Assembly (NCBI RefSeq): GCF_964204645.1
Contig: NC_134028.1
Location: 3,074,501 to 3,138,500, forward strand
Direction of reading: 5' to 3'
DNA length: 64,000 nt
DNA from: Tubulanus polymorphus
Lineage: Eukaryota; Nemertea; Palaeonemertea; Tubulaniformes; Tubulanidae
The notes under the pieces are model-generated. The model was not told where the DNA came from. It worked only from the letters and a program-made list of their open reading frames with translations, and ran no database searches. The translations under genes were made by a program, and so were the position numbers. Positions within the stretch are counted from its first letter, which is position 1. Each line of letters opens with the position of its first letter. This document shows, in pieces, positions 48,050 to 60,805 of the stretch.

Positions 48050-50870
48050 AGAACCTTTTGAGCAGAAAATCCTTTCGAATATCACTGATCATAATAATCA
48101 TGTCAATTCATATATAAGATCAGCAATGTGGATCGATACGTAGATTTTAATAATAGTCTTAAATGATATTTATGAAATTCAACGCATATAGTAATTCATC
48201 TATATTCTAAATATCTAAGCAATGGTTGATTATTATAGTTTAACAACAATTCAACTAAAGCATCTATAGTCATCTCTAGGAATACCAGAGTTACACCAAA
48301 GTAATGCATAATCAATCTTATCAAATCGTTTTTGAACTGTTTTCTCTTCTATCTTCTTGAAATTCTTGATGTGTCTTTTATTGAAACCCAGGCCCATCAT
48401 ACAGTGCAAACGTGCTAGTAATATTGGCCTGTATATATTTCGATTGTCAGCTAAACCATGTTCGTATTATTAAATTTACTTCATCGTGAGTTAATAAACT
48501 TAAAGAGATGTTTTCTACCCACAGATGGCGACATCTGTACCCAGTGAATGGTATTCTAATCCATTTCATTAATTCTAAATATTGCTCCTAATATATACAA
48601 TGATTTTGTAATTATGATAATATAACTAACTGAAGAGTGAGTGCGCTGCCAGCATTGAGCACACTGATCCTATAAGTAAAATGGTTCTACAGATTTAAGA
48701 AACCTCGAATCATTCCCACAACTTGACAAATCCAGAATTCTGCAAAGCCTTAAAGATTCAATAAATCCCACGCACAAGAGACAGAGTTAAAACATACCCA
48801 GTATTCTTTATATATCAACCAATATTGAATTATACTTATTAACCCCTATGGTTTAGATTTGAGCACTTTTACCTTATATGAAGATGCTGAATTAGTTACC
48901 TAATCAATAAGTTGATTGATAATGTCCTAGCTATAATTGAAATTGTCTCGGACAATATTTTATATGGGGCTTGAAATTTCTACACGAGAAGAATTTCAGA
49001 TCCGGTACGAATTTGAATTAATCACTACTATTTGAAATGCTAATTTTGCATCAGAGCTTTTGATACCTAGCTTAACTAACCTAGAAACCCCCAAAACCTA
49101 ACTGATTCAACAGATCCCACACACACATGTGGCCCAGTTAGACGCAGATGACATTGCGCGATACAGTCGTCTGATCCACTGTGCAATTTTGAATAAGTTT
49201 CACTTATATTCATTTCATTGAATTCATTTTGATTAAATTCTAGGTATCTAAGCGAACCATTAATTAGTAATCATACTAGCTATATTTTAATTGTCAGTTG
49301 AACAATATTTATATGGAGCCTGAAAATCTACATGAGTAGAATTTCAGATGTGGTGAATTCGTCACTATTTGAATTCATCAGAAATTAAAGATAAAAAAGC
49401 ACATTTTTAGTGGTAAATTAGAAATTGCCTTAGCCGAATGGCTATATAATCTTTATTTACCTTATATAGTACACGGTGTATAAGGACCAAAAGACCTTGT
49501 TATGACCGGACCTCCCTGGTGCGGTGCGAGTCATGATGCTAGAAAATAGTTTGAAGGAGAGGGGTTAGTAAAAGAGAGCTATTAGCAAGAGGAATAAGAC
49601 CTAAGTTTAGGACATCCTGTCAGAATAAGGCTTTCAATCTGACATACACAGTGAAATTGAAATATTCCCCCTTCCAAATCCAGGAATGTATTTGTGCACA
49701 GATTCGATCGGAAGTAAATCTGCGTTAAATGATTTTGGCAATATGTATCAAAACTAATACAGCTGTGTGAAGACACCATAGGTTCACTTAGATACAGATA
49801 AATAAATGTGCTCAGATACACATGTATCAGCTACATTTTAAATGTCCATGGAATTAGAAATAATTTCACATAACAATTGAATTAACCTTAATCGATCTAA
49901 GTAATACGTTAATGAGTAATTCATCTTAGATTCTAATTTTCAGTTAAACTATATCTTATATGCGTCACTTGACACACAGTATGGCTTTTAGATATTAATT
50001 GAATCAGTTAGGTTTGAGTAAATTTTGCAAATAATGAAAAGCATGGCTAGTCATCGTAAGCGCGGCAGTTGGCGATACAGAACTGATCAGTCAATGAGAC
50101 TGATTCACTTATAGATGTGCTCAAATATATTATATATTTCAGCTATATTTCAATAAATATTTATGATATAAAAAGTTTTTGATCTAACATCAAATATTGA
50201 ATTCATCTTAATTGTGAATATCTAAGCCATTTTTCCTGGCTGTATGCTAATTGTCAGTCAAACAACAATTATCATGCGTCGCCCAAAACGAGACGCAGTG
50301 TTTCAGGAATGAATTAAATCAATTAAAGCTTTGGTTTATTCTGGATTTATCTAAATGTTGAGACCAAATCACTGTTTCATAAAGACCTGTAGTCCATAGT
50401 TTTCCCCATATAACACCAGACCTCGATAGAGCCCTAGACACTATCTTATGAAATTCATAACTGTTATGTGTGAGGCAGCACACAGTATATATTGTAAAGT
50501 ATGGCCTCAATCTTAATAAATTTATCAATATATTATTTGTAAAGAAAAATCTATCAACCAACGATAAAGTTTAATTGATATATCTTTAAGTAAAAATTGT
50601 CCTATCTAGATCTTGACTGTCAGTTAAACAATAGTCATATGAGGCCTGAAATATCTACGGTACATTCGAATAATTTCAAATGTCACATAAGATATTGAAT
50701 TTACCTTAATTGTACGTACTTACAAAACTTTTAATCATAACAGACCAATCTACATTTTAATTATCAGACCAAAGAATATTTAAGGGACCTCACTCAATCA
50801 TTTCGTCTAATATTGTAAATATTCAAGCAATCATTGCCTAGCTATATTTCAATTTACTACCGGCCACAGA
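48050..50870. repeat. Degenerate long-period repeat region
   Basis: Similar modules occur at irregular 200-450-base spacing. They carry TAATTGTCAGTTAAACAATA then ATATGAGGCCTGAAATATCTAC-like sequence and an ATCTAAGCAATC-like end, for example near 48430, 48940, 49280, 49940, 50240, 50600 and 50750. Divergence is high, so this is an old satellite or a stack of element fragments. No gene is recognised. Confidence 0.5.
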
Positions 50871-51211
50871 GCCTCAATAAAGTAGTGCGGAGATGGTGAG
50901 CTTGACCAGCGCCTATGCATTCTACCCCAGATATGAAAAATCAACTTAGCTTTATGTATGCATGTATTCCTGTTGCCATGCAGGATGAGCCATGCAAGAC
51001 TGCCAGGTTCGGCTGCGACAGGTCTTTCGGTGTTTGGTGGTACTTCAAGGTGGAGTCTTTTGTGGGCACTTCTGGTGGGCAGATTTTAGATGGGCCTTTC
51101 CGGATTAACCTGAAATGAGTAAAAGAACGATATTCTGTAGTTACACAATCCTTTCCGTATCACGCATCGTAATTTACATGTGTATCAACTTAACTTTCAA
51201 TATTGCTGAGT

Positions 51212-52310
51212 TCAGTGTTCTTTTTTGGCATCGTCTTCTTTGTAGTCACCTTCAGCATCTTCTTCTTCATCTTGGGAGTCCTGAAATGAAAAAAAAGAGA
51301 AGAGCGATGAAAACCTGGTACGGAACAAAACTAATGTTCGAAAGCTTTTCAGCTCTCCCTCGCCGGTCACATGCCGAGAACACCAGACAATGAGCCAGCT
51401 AGGAATATACTGCCCTCTACACGCCCTCACACAGAACGCGAAAACCAGAATGACAACGCCTCACATTCCCCATCTAACTGCAGGATGTACTGGGCGACGT
51501 CAGTAACTGACAAACCTGTAAAATTGCACGAAACACAAATAGTGCAGTACAACCAGCTTGACCGGGTTGAGATTCAGGATCTCAACTAGCACTCAAAAGC
51601 GTGACAAGAGACTTCATCCACTGACCGAGGTTATCACAAGGACACAATGAAACTAGCACTCACAAGCCGACGAGAGACTTCATCCACTGACCGAGGTTAT
51701 CACAAGGACACAATGAAAACTAGCACTCAAACTAGAAATCAAAGAGCGTGACAGTAGAATCATCCCTCAGCCGACTCAGAATACCAGAAACAAAGAGCGT
51801 GACAGTAGAATCATCCCTCATCCGGGCGGTCACAAGGACACAATGAATGCTAGTAGCGTGACAATCCAGTATAACCGCTCCATTTGTATCCCGTGCAATC
51901 TCACAGATATGCCCGTCATTGGCATCACTCAGCACACTTTGTAGATAGGTGGGGGAAGTGAGGCCTCGTCATCCTGGTTTTCGTGTTCCGTATGAGGGCG
52001 TGTAGAGGGAGAATTTCCTGACCGACTCTTTGTCTGACATCCTCGACACATGACCGGCGAAGGAGGGCTGACGCTTTCGGACATTAGTTTTGTTCCAGCA
52101 AATGTTGAAATTCGACAGAGAAATCGGCCCTGAAAAATAAAACGGGTTAAAACCTGAAAAATAGAACGGATTAATGAACACTGAACAGTACAGGACAGTA
52201 CGGAGACGAACAGTAACACATAAAACATAAAGACGTCGTTCCTCAGGAAGCAGGAACAGGAGCAGGAACGGGAGCGCAGCGAAAATCGCCAGGAGAATCC
52301 ACGGTAGCAT
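51212..52310 (-). other. Possible small membrane-protein gene overlapping the inverted duplication
   Basis: ATG at 52310 opens MLPWILLAIFAALPFLLLFL, a clear signal-anchor or signal peptide. An acceptor TTTTTCAG precedes 52133, followed by about 65 open codons ending near 51930 with the PSTRPHTEHENQ stretch and a PPPIY motif. A further acceptor precedes 51282, followed by an acidic tail (DSQDEEEDAEGDYKEDDAKK) and a stop at 51212. No clear donor connects exon 1, so the gene model is tentative and it may be a relic. Confidence 0.25.
51323..52095. repeat. Inverted duplication (arms ~155 bp) around short tandem repeats
   Basis: The plus-strand arm 51323-51478 (AACAAAACTAATGTTCGAAA ... CTCTACACGCCCTCAC) matches the reverse complement of 51943-52095 at roughly 75-80 percent by eye. 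In the loop are two copies of a unit with GAGACTTCATCCACTGACCG and two of AAAGAGCGTGACAGTAGAAT. Both arms also translate similarly (PSTRPHTERENQND on plus, PSTRPHTEHENQDD on minus), so the arms may be duplicated exon pieces. Confidence 0.75.
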
Positions 52311-52460
52311 GTTCACAGTGTGAGTAAGCTGAGGTGAATGGTCTATGCTTGTGTACACCGTGGTCAGCCGGTGACGTGTTCAATAGCGCGTATGAATGAT
52401 ATCAACAACTCTGAAAAACCGCAATTGTGTCTCTATTGTTGAATGGATTTACATTATGAA

Positions 52461-52563
52461 AGGTTCCACCGCCGGGTTGAATACGCGCCAGTAGTCAGCT
52501 GAACAATATAGTAGAGGAACTTTTATAAGGCCATGAAATAAATCACTTGATTCCCAACAGCTA
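52461..52563. repeat. Dispersed ~100-bp repeat, copy 2
   Basis: Same element as at 4234-4334 (GCCGGGTTGAATACGCGCCA through TTGATTCCCAACAGCT), with a few indels. Confidence 0.7.
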
Positions 52564-54104
52564 CTTCCGAATTCATTAGCCACCGCCTGTTTTTTTTTCT
52601 TAAATTCTAGAATAATTTATAAATTATACCGACCGATAGCACTTCAGTTAAAGATTCACACCATCACAGGTCTTCATATCATACAAACCGCGTAAACATT
52701 TACTAATGAAATTAGTTGATTAGTCACAACTACGAAAGGACAGTTCATGCACCCCGAGATAACTAACTCACACCATGCACGAGGAAAGCGGTCTATTTGA
52801 GTCATTGGGGGAAAACCCACTAATACCATGTATTCACGATTAATCATCATTCATACTGTTATCACAGAATCCCGTCAATAGACAGATTTCATTAAAAAAA
52901 ACTCCTTGATTTAATTGAGGGCTTTTTAATTACTTGGAGCACCGACCCTCTGAAATTCTGCCAAAAACTTCATGCTTACCACTCATAATTTGAAAAAAAA
53001 AACAAATGGTTTTCTTTAATTTTGATACTGGATTAAACGGTACATCAACATGTAAATTTAGGAAAGTCCGTTTCTTGTTCCAATTTACTCTTATATCCCA
53101 TTTTTGATTTTGCTCAGAGTATGGCGGTATCAAATCATGCGTACAGGGTCAGTCTGTCCATGAGGATACTAGTTGCGATAAGTCAGACAAGTCATGATTA
53201 GGCATTAAAGCAATTCACTAAGTGAAAAACTGCCACCTGCCACTTTTTTCTGCATTAAGCGTTAAATTTTGCTTAAGCCTACAAAAATCATGTCATCATT
53301 GATGCCGGTCCTTGGATAGAAGAAAAATAAACTCATAAGAAAAACCATTCAGTAAATGATAATAATAATATTGAGTTTATTAATCACAATGCAATAAAAG
53401 TGGTAATTTTCAATTTGCCTCGTGCAAATTCATACGCTCGCTGTTGTAATGTGGTAACAATTCTCTGGTGAAATTAATCCCTTAAGTTCCTAATCTTTGC
53501 ACGAGTCTACTGTATTTCACAAACTCTTACTCAGAATTTGACAACACCAACTCGGGGTAGAATTTTACCAGTCTCGACTTTACCGCAGTAAGAAACTGAG
53601 TCTACTGTATATCATAAACTCATACTCAGTATTTGACACCAACATGTGGTTTGTGAAAATATCCGATCGTGAAACTAAACGATACGAAACACATGGTTGT
53701 GGTTTTTTTTCGGAATTTGACTACCCAGGCAACACCCTTTCGTTGAATGTCCACTTTCATGGAGCAACCCGTGGCCGGCGTTAATAGATAGCCGATACAG
53801 CTAATGGAACTGATTAGATTAGAGAAATTGCCCCCTCGCCAAATGTATGTTTGATTTCAGGTAGCTATTTCGGCGATTTAGCTCTATTTAGACATAACAC
53901 ATCACATGCTAAGAATCGTGAACCCACCACCGGTAGCACGGTGTATAATCGACAGACTTCTAATTTATCAAATGGAAATATTTGTTCACATCGAACGCCG
54001 GAAGTTTGGTTAGATTGCATTTTTCACTGAACGTGCAAATAAAACATGTCTCGTTTATATACTCAGGTTTAGTTTTTCCCGTCGTTTAACTAGAAGTGTA
54101 CGGA
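52564..54104. other. Intergenic upstream of the astacin gene
   Basis: No gene is recognised. A local duplication with TCTACTGTAT..AAACTC.TACTCAG occurs at about 53510-53545 and 53600-53635. The promoter of the downstream plus-strand gene should lie in its right part. Confidence 0.4.
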
Positions 54105-57072
54105 ATGCTAGTTTCATCGAATTTGACCTGTCGGATTGTGGTAAGAATTAGATTAAAAACACCTTTCATTTGGACCATCATAATTGTCACCTTTCATTTC
54201 GGACTATGGATTTATTTCAGAGATAAATCGAGTAGATATGGATGCACACCAGAATCTGACGTATAAATGATTTGTGCTTTTGTGAATAAAAAACTGTTTG
54301 ATTTTGTTGACATTTTTTCGAAATTCTTACTACAAATCTCTTGCTTTTCTCTAGTTCCTAGTCTTGGTTTCTGTGCAGGGTTTGATTTGTAAGTATAGCC
54401 CGAATAACTACGTTACTTTTCAACCGATAAAATGTACAAATTTGGGAATCATTCATTATGGCGGATTTTTATAGGTGATGATTTAGCCAGAGAACTAGAG
54501 ACTTCTAATGCGGGTATGACTTACTAACGCGAGGCTTGTGTTCAAAAATCGTGTCTCCCATCACACACGTCTAATCGGTCTCAACGTTACTTTCTTTCAA
54601 ACAGGTGCCTTTGAAGGTGACATAGAATTTGGTGATAGTGTAAGTATTTCATTAAGTAGTGTAGCATATTATTTACATACGTATCTAGAACGTCATTGGA
54701 AAAGGTAACAAGATGGTAAATTCCAGCGCTGACCCTTTCGTGATTTCTTTACAAGTAGATGATGTAGTTTTTGGTAATTTGTTTTTAGTTCAGAAATGCT
54801 GTAAAATATGAATTTCAAACATGGCCGGGTGGAATGGTACCATACGATTTAGGAAACGAATATGGTAATTTAATCATTTTTCTCTCTGAGACTAAAACTG
54901 AAAGAAATTTTCATTGACAATAAATCGAAATGGAAGCGTTCAAAAATGAAATCATCGCGTATTTCAGACCAAGAATCCCAAAAGAATATCAGGAAAGCTA
55001 TGGATAAAATCGAGGATGAGACTGCAATCGAGGGCATACCTTGCATCGTATTCTGGCCGAAAATGGGAATAGAAACTGATTGGATAAAATTCAAAAATGA
55101 TCGAGGGTAGAGAAATGTTATTTCATTAAACATGCGCTCTTCAGTTTGATCGAACGTCGTATTTTTCATTCTGATCGGAATCGTTATGTTTTCAGCTGTT
55201 CAACGACTGTAGGACGGGCCGGTAACGGTGAACAATATTCCTACCTGGCTCCGAAATGTGCGAAACATTTCGGTGTGACGATGCACGAACTGGTACACGC
55301 GTTAGGATTCTGGCACGAACAAAATAGATCTGATAGGGATAAATACGTCGAAATCAAATGGGATAATATAAAGCCGGGTATACACACAATATCGGCTTAT
55401 AGTGTCTTTATTCTTGAAAGTAACCGTACGTAATGTTCGAATATTCTAAAACCTAAAATTTCAGAACGAATGTGGAACTTCCGTCAGTTAGAAGCGGAAA
55501 GCAGTGACAATCTCGGTACTGAATACGATTACGACAGCCTCATGCATTATGGACCCGATTATTTCAAGAAGGACGGCGCCGGTCCAACGATCGTACCGAA
55601 GAAATCAGGCGTCACAATTGGCCAACGTACACACCTCAGCAAAATAGACATCGACAGAATCCGAAAGCTTTATAAATGCACAGGTTATTATTGAGAGAAA
55701 TTCTGTGCCATAGAAATAGAAAAACATCGGATCAATTCTTTTCTTTATTTTTTTTCTTCAAAATGTTAATTGTAGGTATCGAAAGAAAAACAGTTACAAG
55801 TAAGTTATCGCGATTGAAGCATACAATTCAGTTTCAAATATCTCATTTCCAGTTTTACAAGCTTATTCCTTCGATGAGCAAATACCTGACTAGAGCTTAC
55901 TTCATGTCACGGTTTTATATTGTAGAGGCACCTAAGCAGCTTCCCAGAATTTCAAAACCATCCAGTAAGTTTCTAAGCTATTCACCGGTGGGAAAATACC
56001 CCAAAGAAATGATTAGGAACTCTAGAGACAATTTGTTCCACTATAAAAATTTCAGACTTCAAGAAGTCGTGCGACTTCGAAAAAAACACTTGTGGCTTTG
56101 CCGAAATGTCAAGCGATTTGAAGATTAAATGGACGCGAACTCAAGCTAAATCTGGAACTGGACCAAAGAACGATCATACAACTGGTTCTGCGAATGGTAA
56201 CCATGTTTCCCTCAATCAACCCATCACGTATTTTCCGTTGCGTCCTGTGTTTTGTGAGTAGGTTTCACATTTCTTCATTTTTGAAATGTGTCTGCTCGTT
56301 TTTTTTTCGCAAGGCTGGTCGATGGTTATGGATGGAACTCAAGCACCGGACGCCGGAACTTGGACTAGGATGATGTTACACGATATTCCGGAGAGCAATA
56401 ACGGATATTGTTTGACGTACTGGTACAACGTCAAAGGTAACGAAACTGGTTTCATTCGGACGTTTGTCAGCAATACCGAGTACGGCTATAGACGAGTGGC
56501 TGAAGACATCGCTGATAAGTCTGGCAAGTGGAAAAAATTTACCTGGCATTTTGGCGCATCAGTTAAATTACGGGTATGTGTGAAATACTTTATTTCATAT
56601 TCATCCACAATTATGATTCAACTTTGTTTCAGGCGATAAGAACAATCTAGATACAATCTAAGTTGATGGTCAATTGTCGCCTAGGAAAAATGACCCGACA
56701 GTACCTCATCGTTTGCAAACGGGTTTGACTTTTATTCTAACCAGTTTCACCGGTTCCGAGGGAGCTCTTTTGTCGTATTGGGCGAATCCGCAGACGCACT
56801 AGTATAGGTTAACCCTGCCTTACTGCGAGGCTATGTACTGACCGCAAAGGTCCCGTGTGACCGTCGTTTACTGTTCATAGCTTATTTGATATAAGATACT
56901 AAAAAGTGCATAGATCTTAAGCGAAACGACTGAAGTTAAGATAATGGATCCGATAAAGATTTGATTTGATTATATTTCTCTATTTCAGCTTTCTATAGAT
57001 GTTCTGTTATTTGGAGCTGGTACACCTCAAACAGCTATCGATGATCTAGACTTGAAGCCAGGAAAGTGCTGA
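54105..57072 (+). CDS. Secreted astacin-family zinc metalloprotease with MAM domain
   Basis: Thirteen exons (54105-54140, 54355-54388, 54475-54513, 54605-54639, 54789-54864, 54968-55106, 55196-55377, 55465-55683, 55775-55798, 55926-55964, 56056-56196, 56314-56573, 56989-57072) join in frame to 435 residues. They encode a signal peptide (MLVSSNLTCRIVFLVLVSVQ) and a short propeptide with the FEGDI inhibitory motif. The astacin domain starts at FRNAVKYEFQTWPGGMVPYD. Its zinc site is HELVHALGFWHEQNRSDRD with all three histidines, and the Met-turn is SLMHY. A short linker precedes the MAM domain (SCDFEKNTCGFAEMSS; DGTQAPDAGTWTRMMLHD). The protein ends after GAGTPQTAIDDLDLKPGKC. Unlike vertebrate meprins there is no MATH/TRAF domain or membrane anchor, so it is probably a soluble extracellular peptidase. 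The exon 9-10 linker is the least certain part. Confidence 0.9.
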
Positions 57073-57093
57073 AAGATTATTCCTTTCTTTCGA

Positions 57094-57099
57094 AATAAA
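57094..57099 (+). terminator. Polyadenylation signal of the astacin-MAM gene
   Basis: AATAAA lies 22 bases after the stop codon, giving a very short 3' UTR. Confidence 0.6.
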
Positions 57100-57470
57100 A
57101 TGGATGTTGATTTCAATAATTGAGCCCAATTGTTTTTTCTGTTCTTACATTCTAGTTTGTGCTTTAGTCCTTGATATTCCATTAATATGTTTTAATTAAG
57201 AAAACAAGGCTTGCTCGATGAATCTAATGTTGGACTCATCAATTTCTTGTAAATAATGATTTTCAATGTACATGTAATCTTTATTTGTCCAGCTCTATAG
57301 TCTCCTCATTCAGACTTGCAGCACATCTTCTAATCATCTGTCACCACTATTACATGCATAATGCCTGGTCCTAAAACATCTATCATCCAAACCAAACCAA
57401 CTCCACAAACTTCATTATAATAACCATTTTATTATTTGAAGTTAACATGATTAATGAAATTCTTTGGCAT

Positions 57471-60114
57471 TCACTGTTTAGCGGAATGTACATTGAATGT
57501 ATATTCTTTAGTAAACGACTCTGTTAATGCGTCATCGAGGCTTTTCATCGCTCGCCAATGCAGTTTACTACTATTAGATGGATTGCCTTCGGGATGTCTG
57601 AGTTCCAGTCGAATATAATCGAGCCAAATATCTAGAATACGATGAACAAATATTTCAATTGAATGATGTTGAACTCTTTGAGTTTGTATCTGTTTAAATC
57701 ATGTACTGAACCAACAAACCTATATCATCTTTTCCATAGTCATTAATTGCATCTTCGAAAACTTGTCGCAAATAATTCATTTTTTGAGGTTCCTGAAATA
57801 ACAAAGTTAAAACCGTTACAAAATATTTCAACAATTCGTACCGAAAATTCGATGATTGCGAAGATGATAGTTACCTGAGACATTTCAATATCGATATACC
57901 TTCGATAGAAAGCTAACGAAACTGGTTTTAGATGCGATAACCTGAAAAGAGAGTTAATTTCCCCATTTAGCTGTATCTGTCTAGGAATGGTGAAATTTGT
58001 CAGACTCTGCTGCTCAATCTAAACAAACCTTTGGTACAATTTTCTAGTCTTCTTTATTCCAGTTGCCGAACACCAGCCTAAGTACCATTCTTTCAGTGGT
58101 TCGCTTATTTCCCGATTTTTCAGCAGCCCAGACTACAGAAACAAAGGCCATAAATACATCAATATCTTGGATAATTAATCGCAACATTTTTCTATAAGTT
58201 ACTAACTCTACCTCGAAGAAGTCAATAATTTTAGGCGATGCAGTCATTCTGTACCAGTCATTCATCAGCTTCCATAACGTTGCCTGTTGCTATAAGAAAA
58301 TTGAATGCATCAGTTGAGAATAACAGCAGTTCGCGAATCGTTTTTAATGAATATTGACAGTATCAAACCTGTAGATCTGTGCAGTCGATTGATTTATTGA
58401 AAGTGTCTTCGATCAGTTCAGCTGCATTTTCAGTCTTGATAAGCAGTGTTAAACGCATGTGCCATAGTTTCACAGATTTCACATGTTTACTCGTCGATGT
58501 TGTCGCTACGTCGCAGGCTTTGTCAATTTCACCAGCGTTCACAAGAGTTGTGATCTGGAAGCGTAGGAAGAAGGCTACCGCTTTAAAAAGATTCTACAAA
58601 CAGTTTTTTCCAGATTTCTTCTAAAACATTCAAATGACTGATTCTCTTTGGTGAAGCTCATTAGAGCAGAGAAATTAAATGCCTTATTTCCAAAAGAGTT
58701 ACGAGTTGGGCTTTTAACGAGATGACGAGAATCTAGGCATCGTCAATCTTTGAACATGAATGAATGTCTTCTCCCTTGATACAACTCATACTATAAGTGG
58801 CAGATGCCAGCATCAGTGATATGGCCCCTTATCAGGCTGAAAGCTGAATCTCAAATTGCTAAGCTAACTCACCCAGTCGACATACGAATCCGCGTTTAAG
58901 AGATCTTTTTTCGAAGCTTCCTGGAAAACGCTCAACGTTCGCGACAATCTCTGAAAATATACATGGATTTCACTAAACCGTGGTTATTGTATATAATTCA
59001 TTTAACCACACAACTCCCTGGCCACGGTTTATGATAAACATGCTTCGCAAACATTTCGTTTCCCTTTTTTGTGAAAATGAGAAATTTGTGCAAGCGGTCT
59101 CGATGGGCACGATGACACAGAAGAAATGAAGCAACCTATTTGGGAATGTGATAAATGAATAGAGGTCTCTCAGTCGATACACGCCGCTATTTATCATGTT
59201 CACGAAGCTAAGAGGATAGTCGAGATAAAACTTATTGATGGCTGCTTGGCGTTGAGGCTGTACCGGTGACAATCTGCAGTAGAATGCGCCTCATTAGTTT
59301 TCACTTCAGGCAGACGTGTGTGAAATTCACAGTGACAGGAAGTTGTGCGGCGTTTCCAATAGCCCAAACGGATGACTTTTTTAACGATTAATCCAAATTC
59401 CCAACGACTGAATTCAAGAAATTACACCCAGCTTGTCATATCTAAAATGACAAATAACCCTCAAATACTAAGGACTGATTCCAGATATCTTATTGCCATT
59501 GAGTTTATACATCATCCGTCATTTCACAACTCTCTTAAACCACGATTACACAAGTGTCTTGGCCCGGGCCAAATCATCTCTGTGTGATCGCGGCTTCACT
59601 TCTACGGCCCTATTCTAGAATGCGTTGCTGGAGCCCAGGAGGCATGATCATTTCTATCAGCCTACTCTTTGACTGGTCGACCCAGAAACATGTGCCATCG
59701 GCTACTAATAAGCTATTTATAAGGAAATACTGACACAATGGATAATGGTGGGCAATGAATAAAATGTCTCTCAGGAAGCCAAATGCAATATTACATACAT
59801 AAAATATTGATCATGACAGACTTGTTTTTAAGAGAATCATTCGGGCATTCAGTCTAAATGGGCAATTTCGCTAAGTCGTACATCTCCCCAAACTCCGCAC
59901 CGGACTTCACTTACATAACTGATCAAATCAATCAAGCAAGAACTTTTCTAAAGCACAAAAAGACCTTTCAGAAAGTGAGCCAATCGTTGGTATGTTTCGG
60001 AAGTTCCTTTCTCCTTCTGTAAGGTTATAAAACTTACCCATTCCCTTAATGATTGTGAGGACTTTCTCTTGAGTCTTTTTAAGCACGTTTCGAGGTAGAA
60101 CTGCCACATTTTCT
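57471..60114 (-). CDS. UTP6: U3 snoRNP / SSU processome protein UTP6 (C-terminal part; N-terminal exons not found)
   Basis: UTP6 is a HAT-repeat (half-a-TPR) scaffold of the nucleolar small-subunit processome, needed for 18S rRNA maturation. Minus-strand exons read collinear with the human C-terminal half. Exon 60114-60038 has MWQFYLETCLKRLKRKSSQS. Exon 58950-58873 has RLSRTLSVFQEASKKDLLNA. Exon 58555-58375 has VNAGEIDKACDVATTSTSKH. Others lie near 58290, 58130, 57940 and 57790. The final exon 57631-57471 has IWLDYIRLELRHPEGNPSNS and ends at 57471. Each HAT repeat shows the W..Y..E pattern. By comparison with human UTP6, roughly the first 330 residues are missing. I found no matching exons to the right as far as 64000, so they may lie beyond the edge or be lost. 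Confidence 0.85.
59539..59593. mobile_element. 55-bp near-palindrome centred on GGCCCGGGCC
   Basis: CCACGATTACACAAGTGTCT and AGAGATGATTTGGCC-type inverse ending TGTGTGATCGCGG face each other around GGCCCGGGCC (59561-59570). It lies in a UTP6 intron and could be the joined ends of a TIR element. Confidence 0.5.
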
Positions 60115-60805
60115 CTGCAAGATCAATCGAGAAGATTGTAAGTATGATTCCGTACCACCAGATCGACAAACTCAAATCTTCTAGTTGCCAAGAGAAATTT
60201 TGGTCACCGTAGTTTCTCTTCTTATGGTGCAAGCTGGAACTGGTTGCCAGCAGACATCAGATAGTTGATGACATCGTCACATAATAGATATCATAGAGCG
60301 TTTAGAGTTTTTTTTCGGAATAGTGCTATATAAAAACTTTCTACAATTATTATCGTTATTATGAAATATTGTAGGGTATTTGGCATATGTCTACTGTTGA
60401 ATCAGATGAATCTTCTGTTCGAGCATAGAACCAAACGGAAACAGGATCAAATAGCAATCAATAATTCACCGATCATTGATCGATTAATGGTTTAGAAAGC
60501 GTTAATCGTTAATTGTTGTTATTTACTCAATTCTTTCGTCATCGTTTGCACCAATTCTCAGGTAAACTGTCTCCCGAGTTACAGAGTAAACACCGTTAAT
60601 CAAACAGAAGCTTGAGAATTACTCGCAAATAAACAAATATTCGTGAGATGTACAATAGACAGGGGGCAGGCGGCTGGTGTGGCCGATTGAGAATCTATGG
60701 CAGATATTAATTCAATATCTTTAGCGTACGTTTCCTCGTTGATTCTTTTCTGTGGCTTCATCATATTTGTGGATATCACAATGCTTCAGTGAGGGGAGAT
60801 CCCTC

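Noticed and set aside
55676-56128. 150-codon plus ORF inside the astacin gene
   Set aside because: It runs through introns in a frame different from the spliced one; the in-frame exon chain explains the coding signal.
58973-59272. 99-codon minus ORF in UTP6 intron
   Set aside because: No similarity to UTP6 at that position, and the flanking exons join in frame without it.
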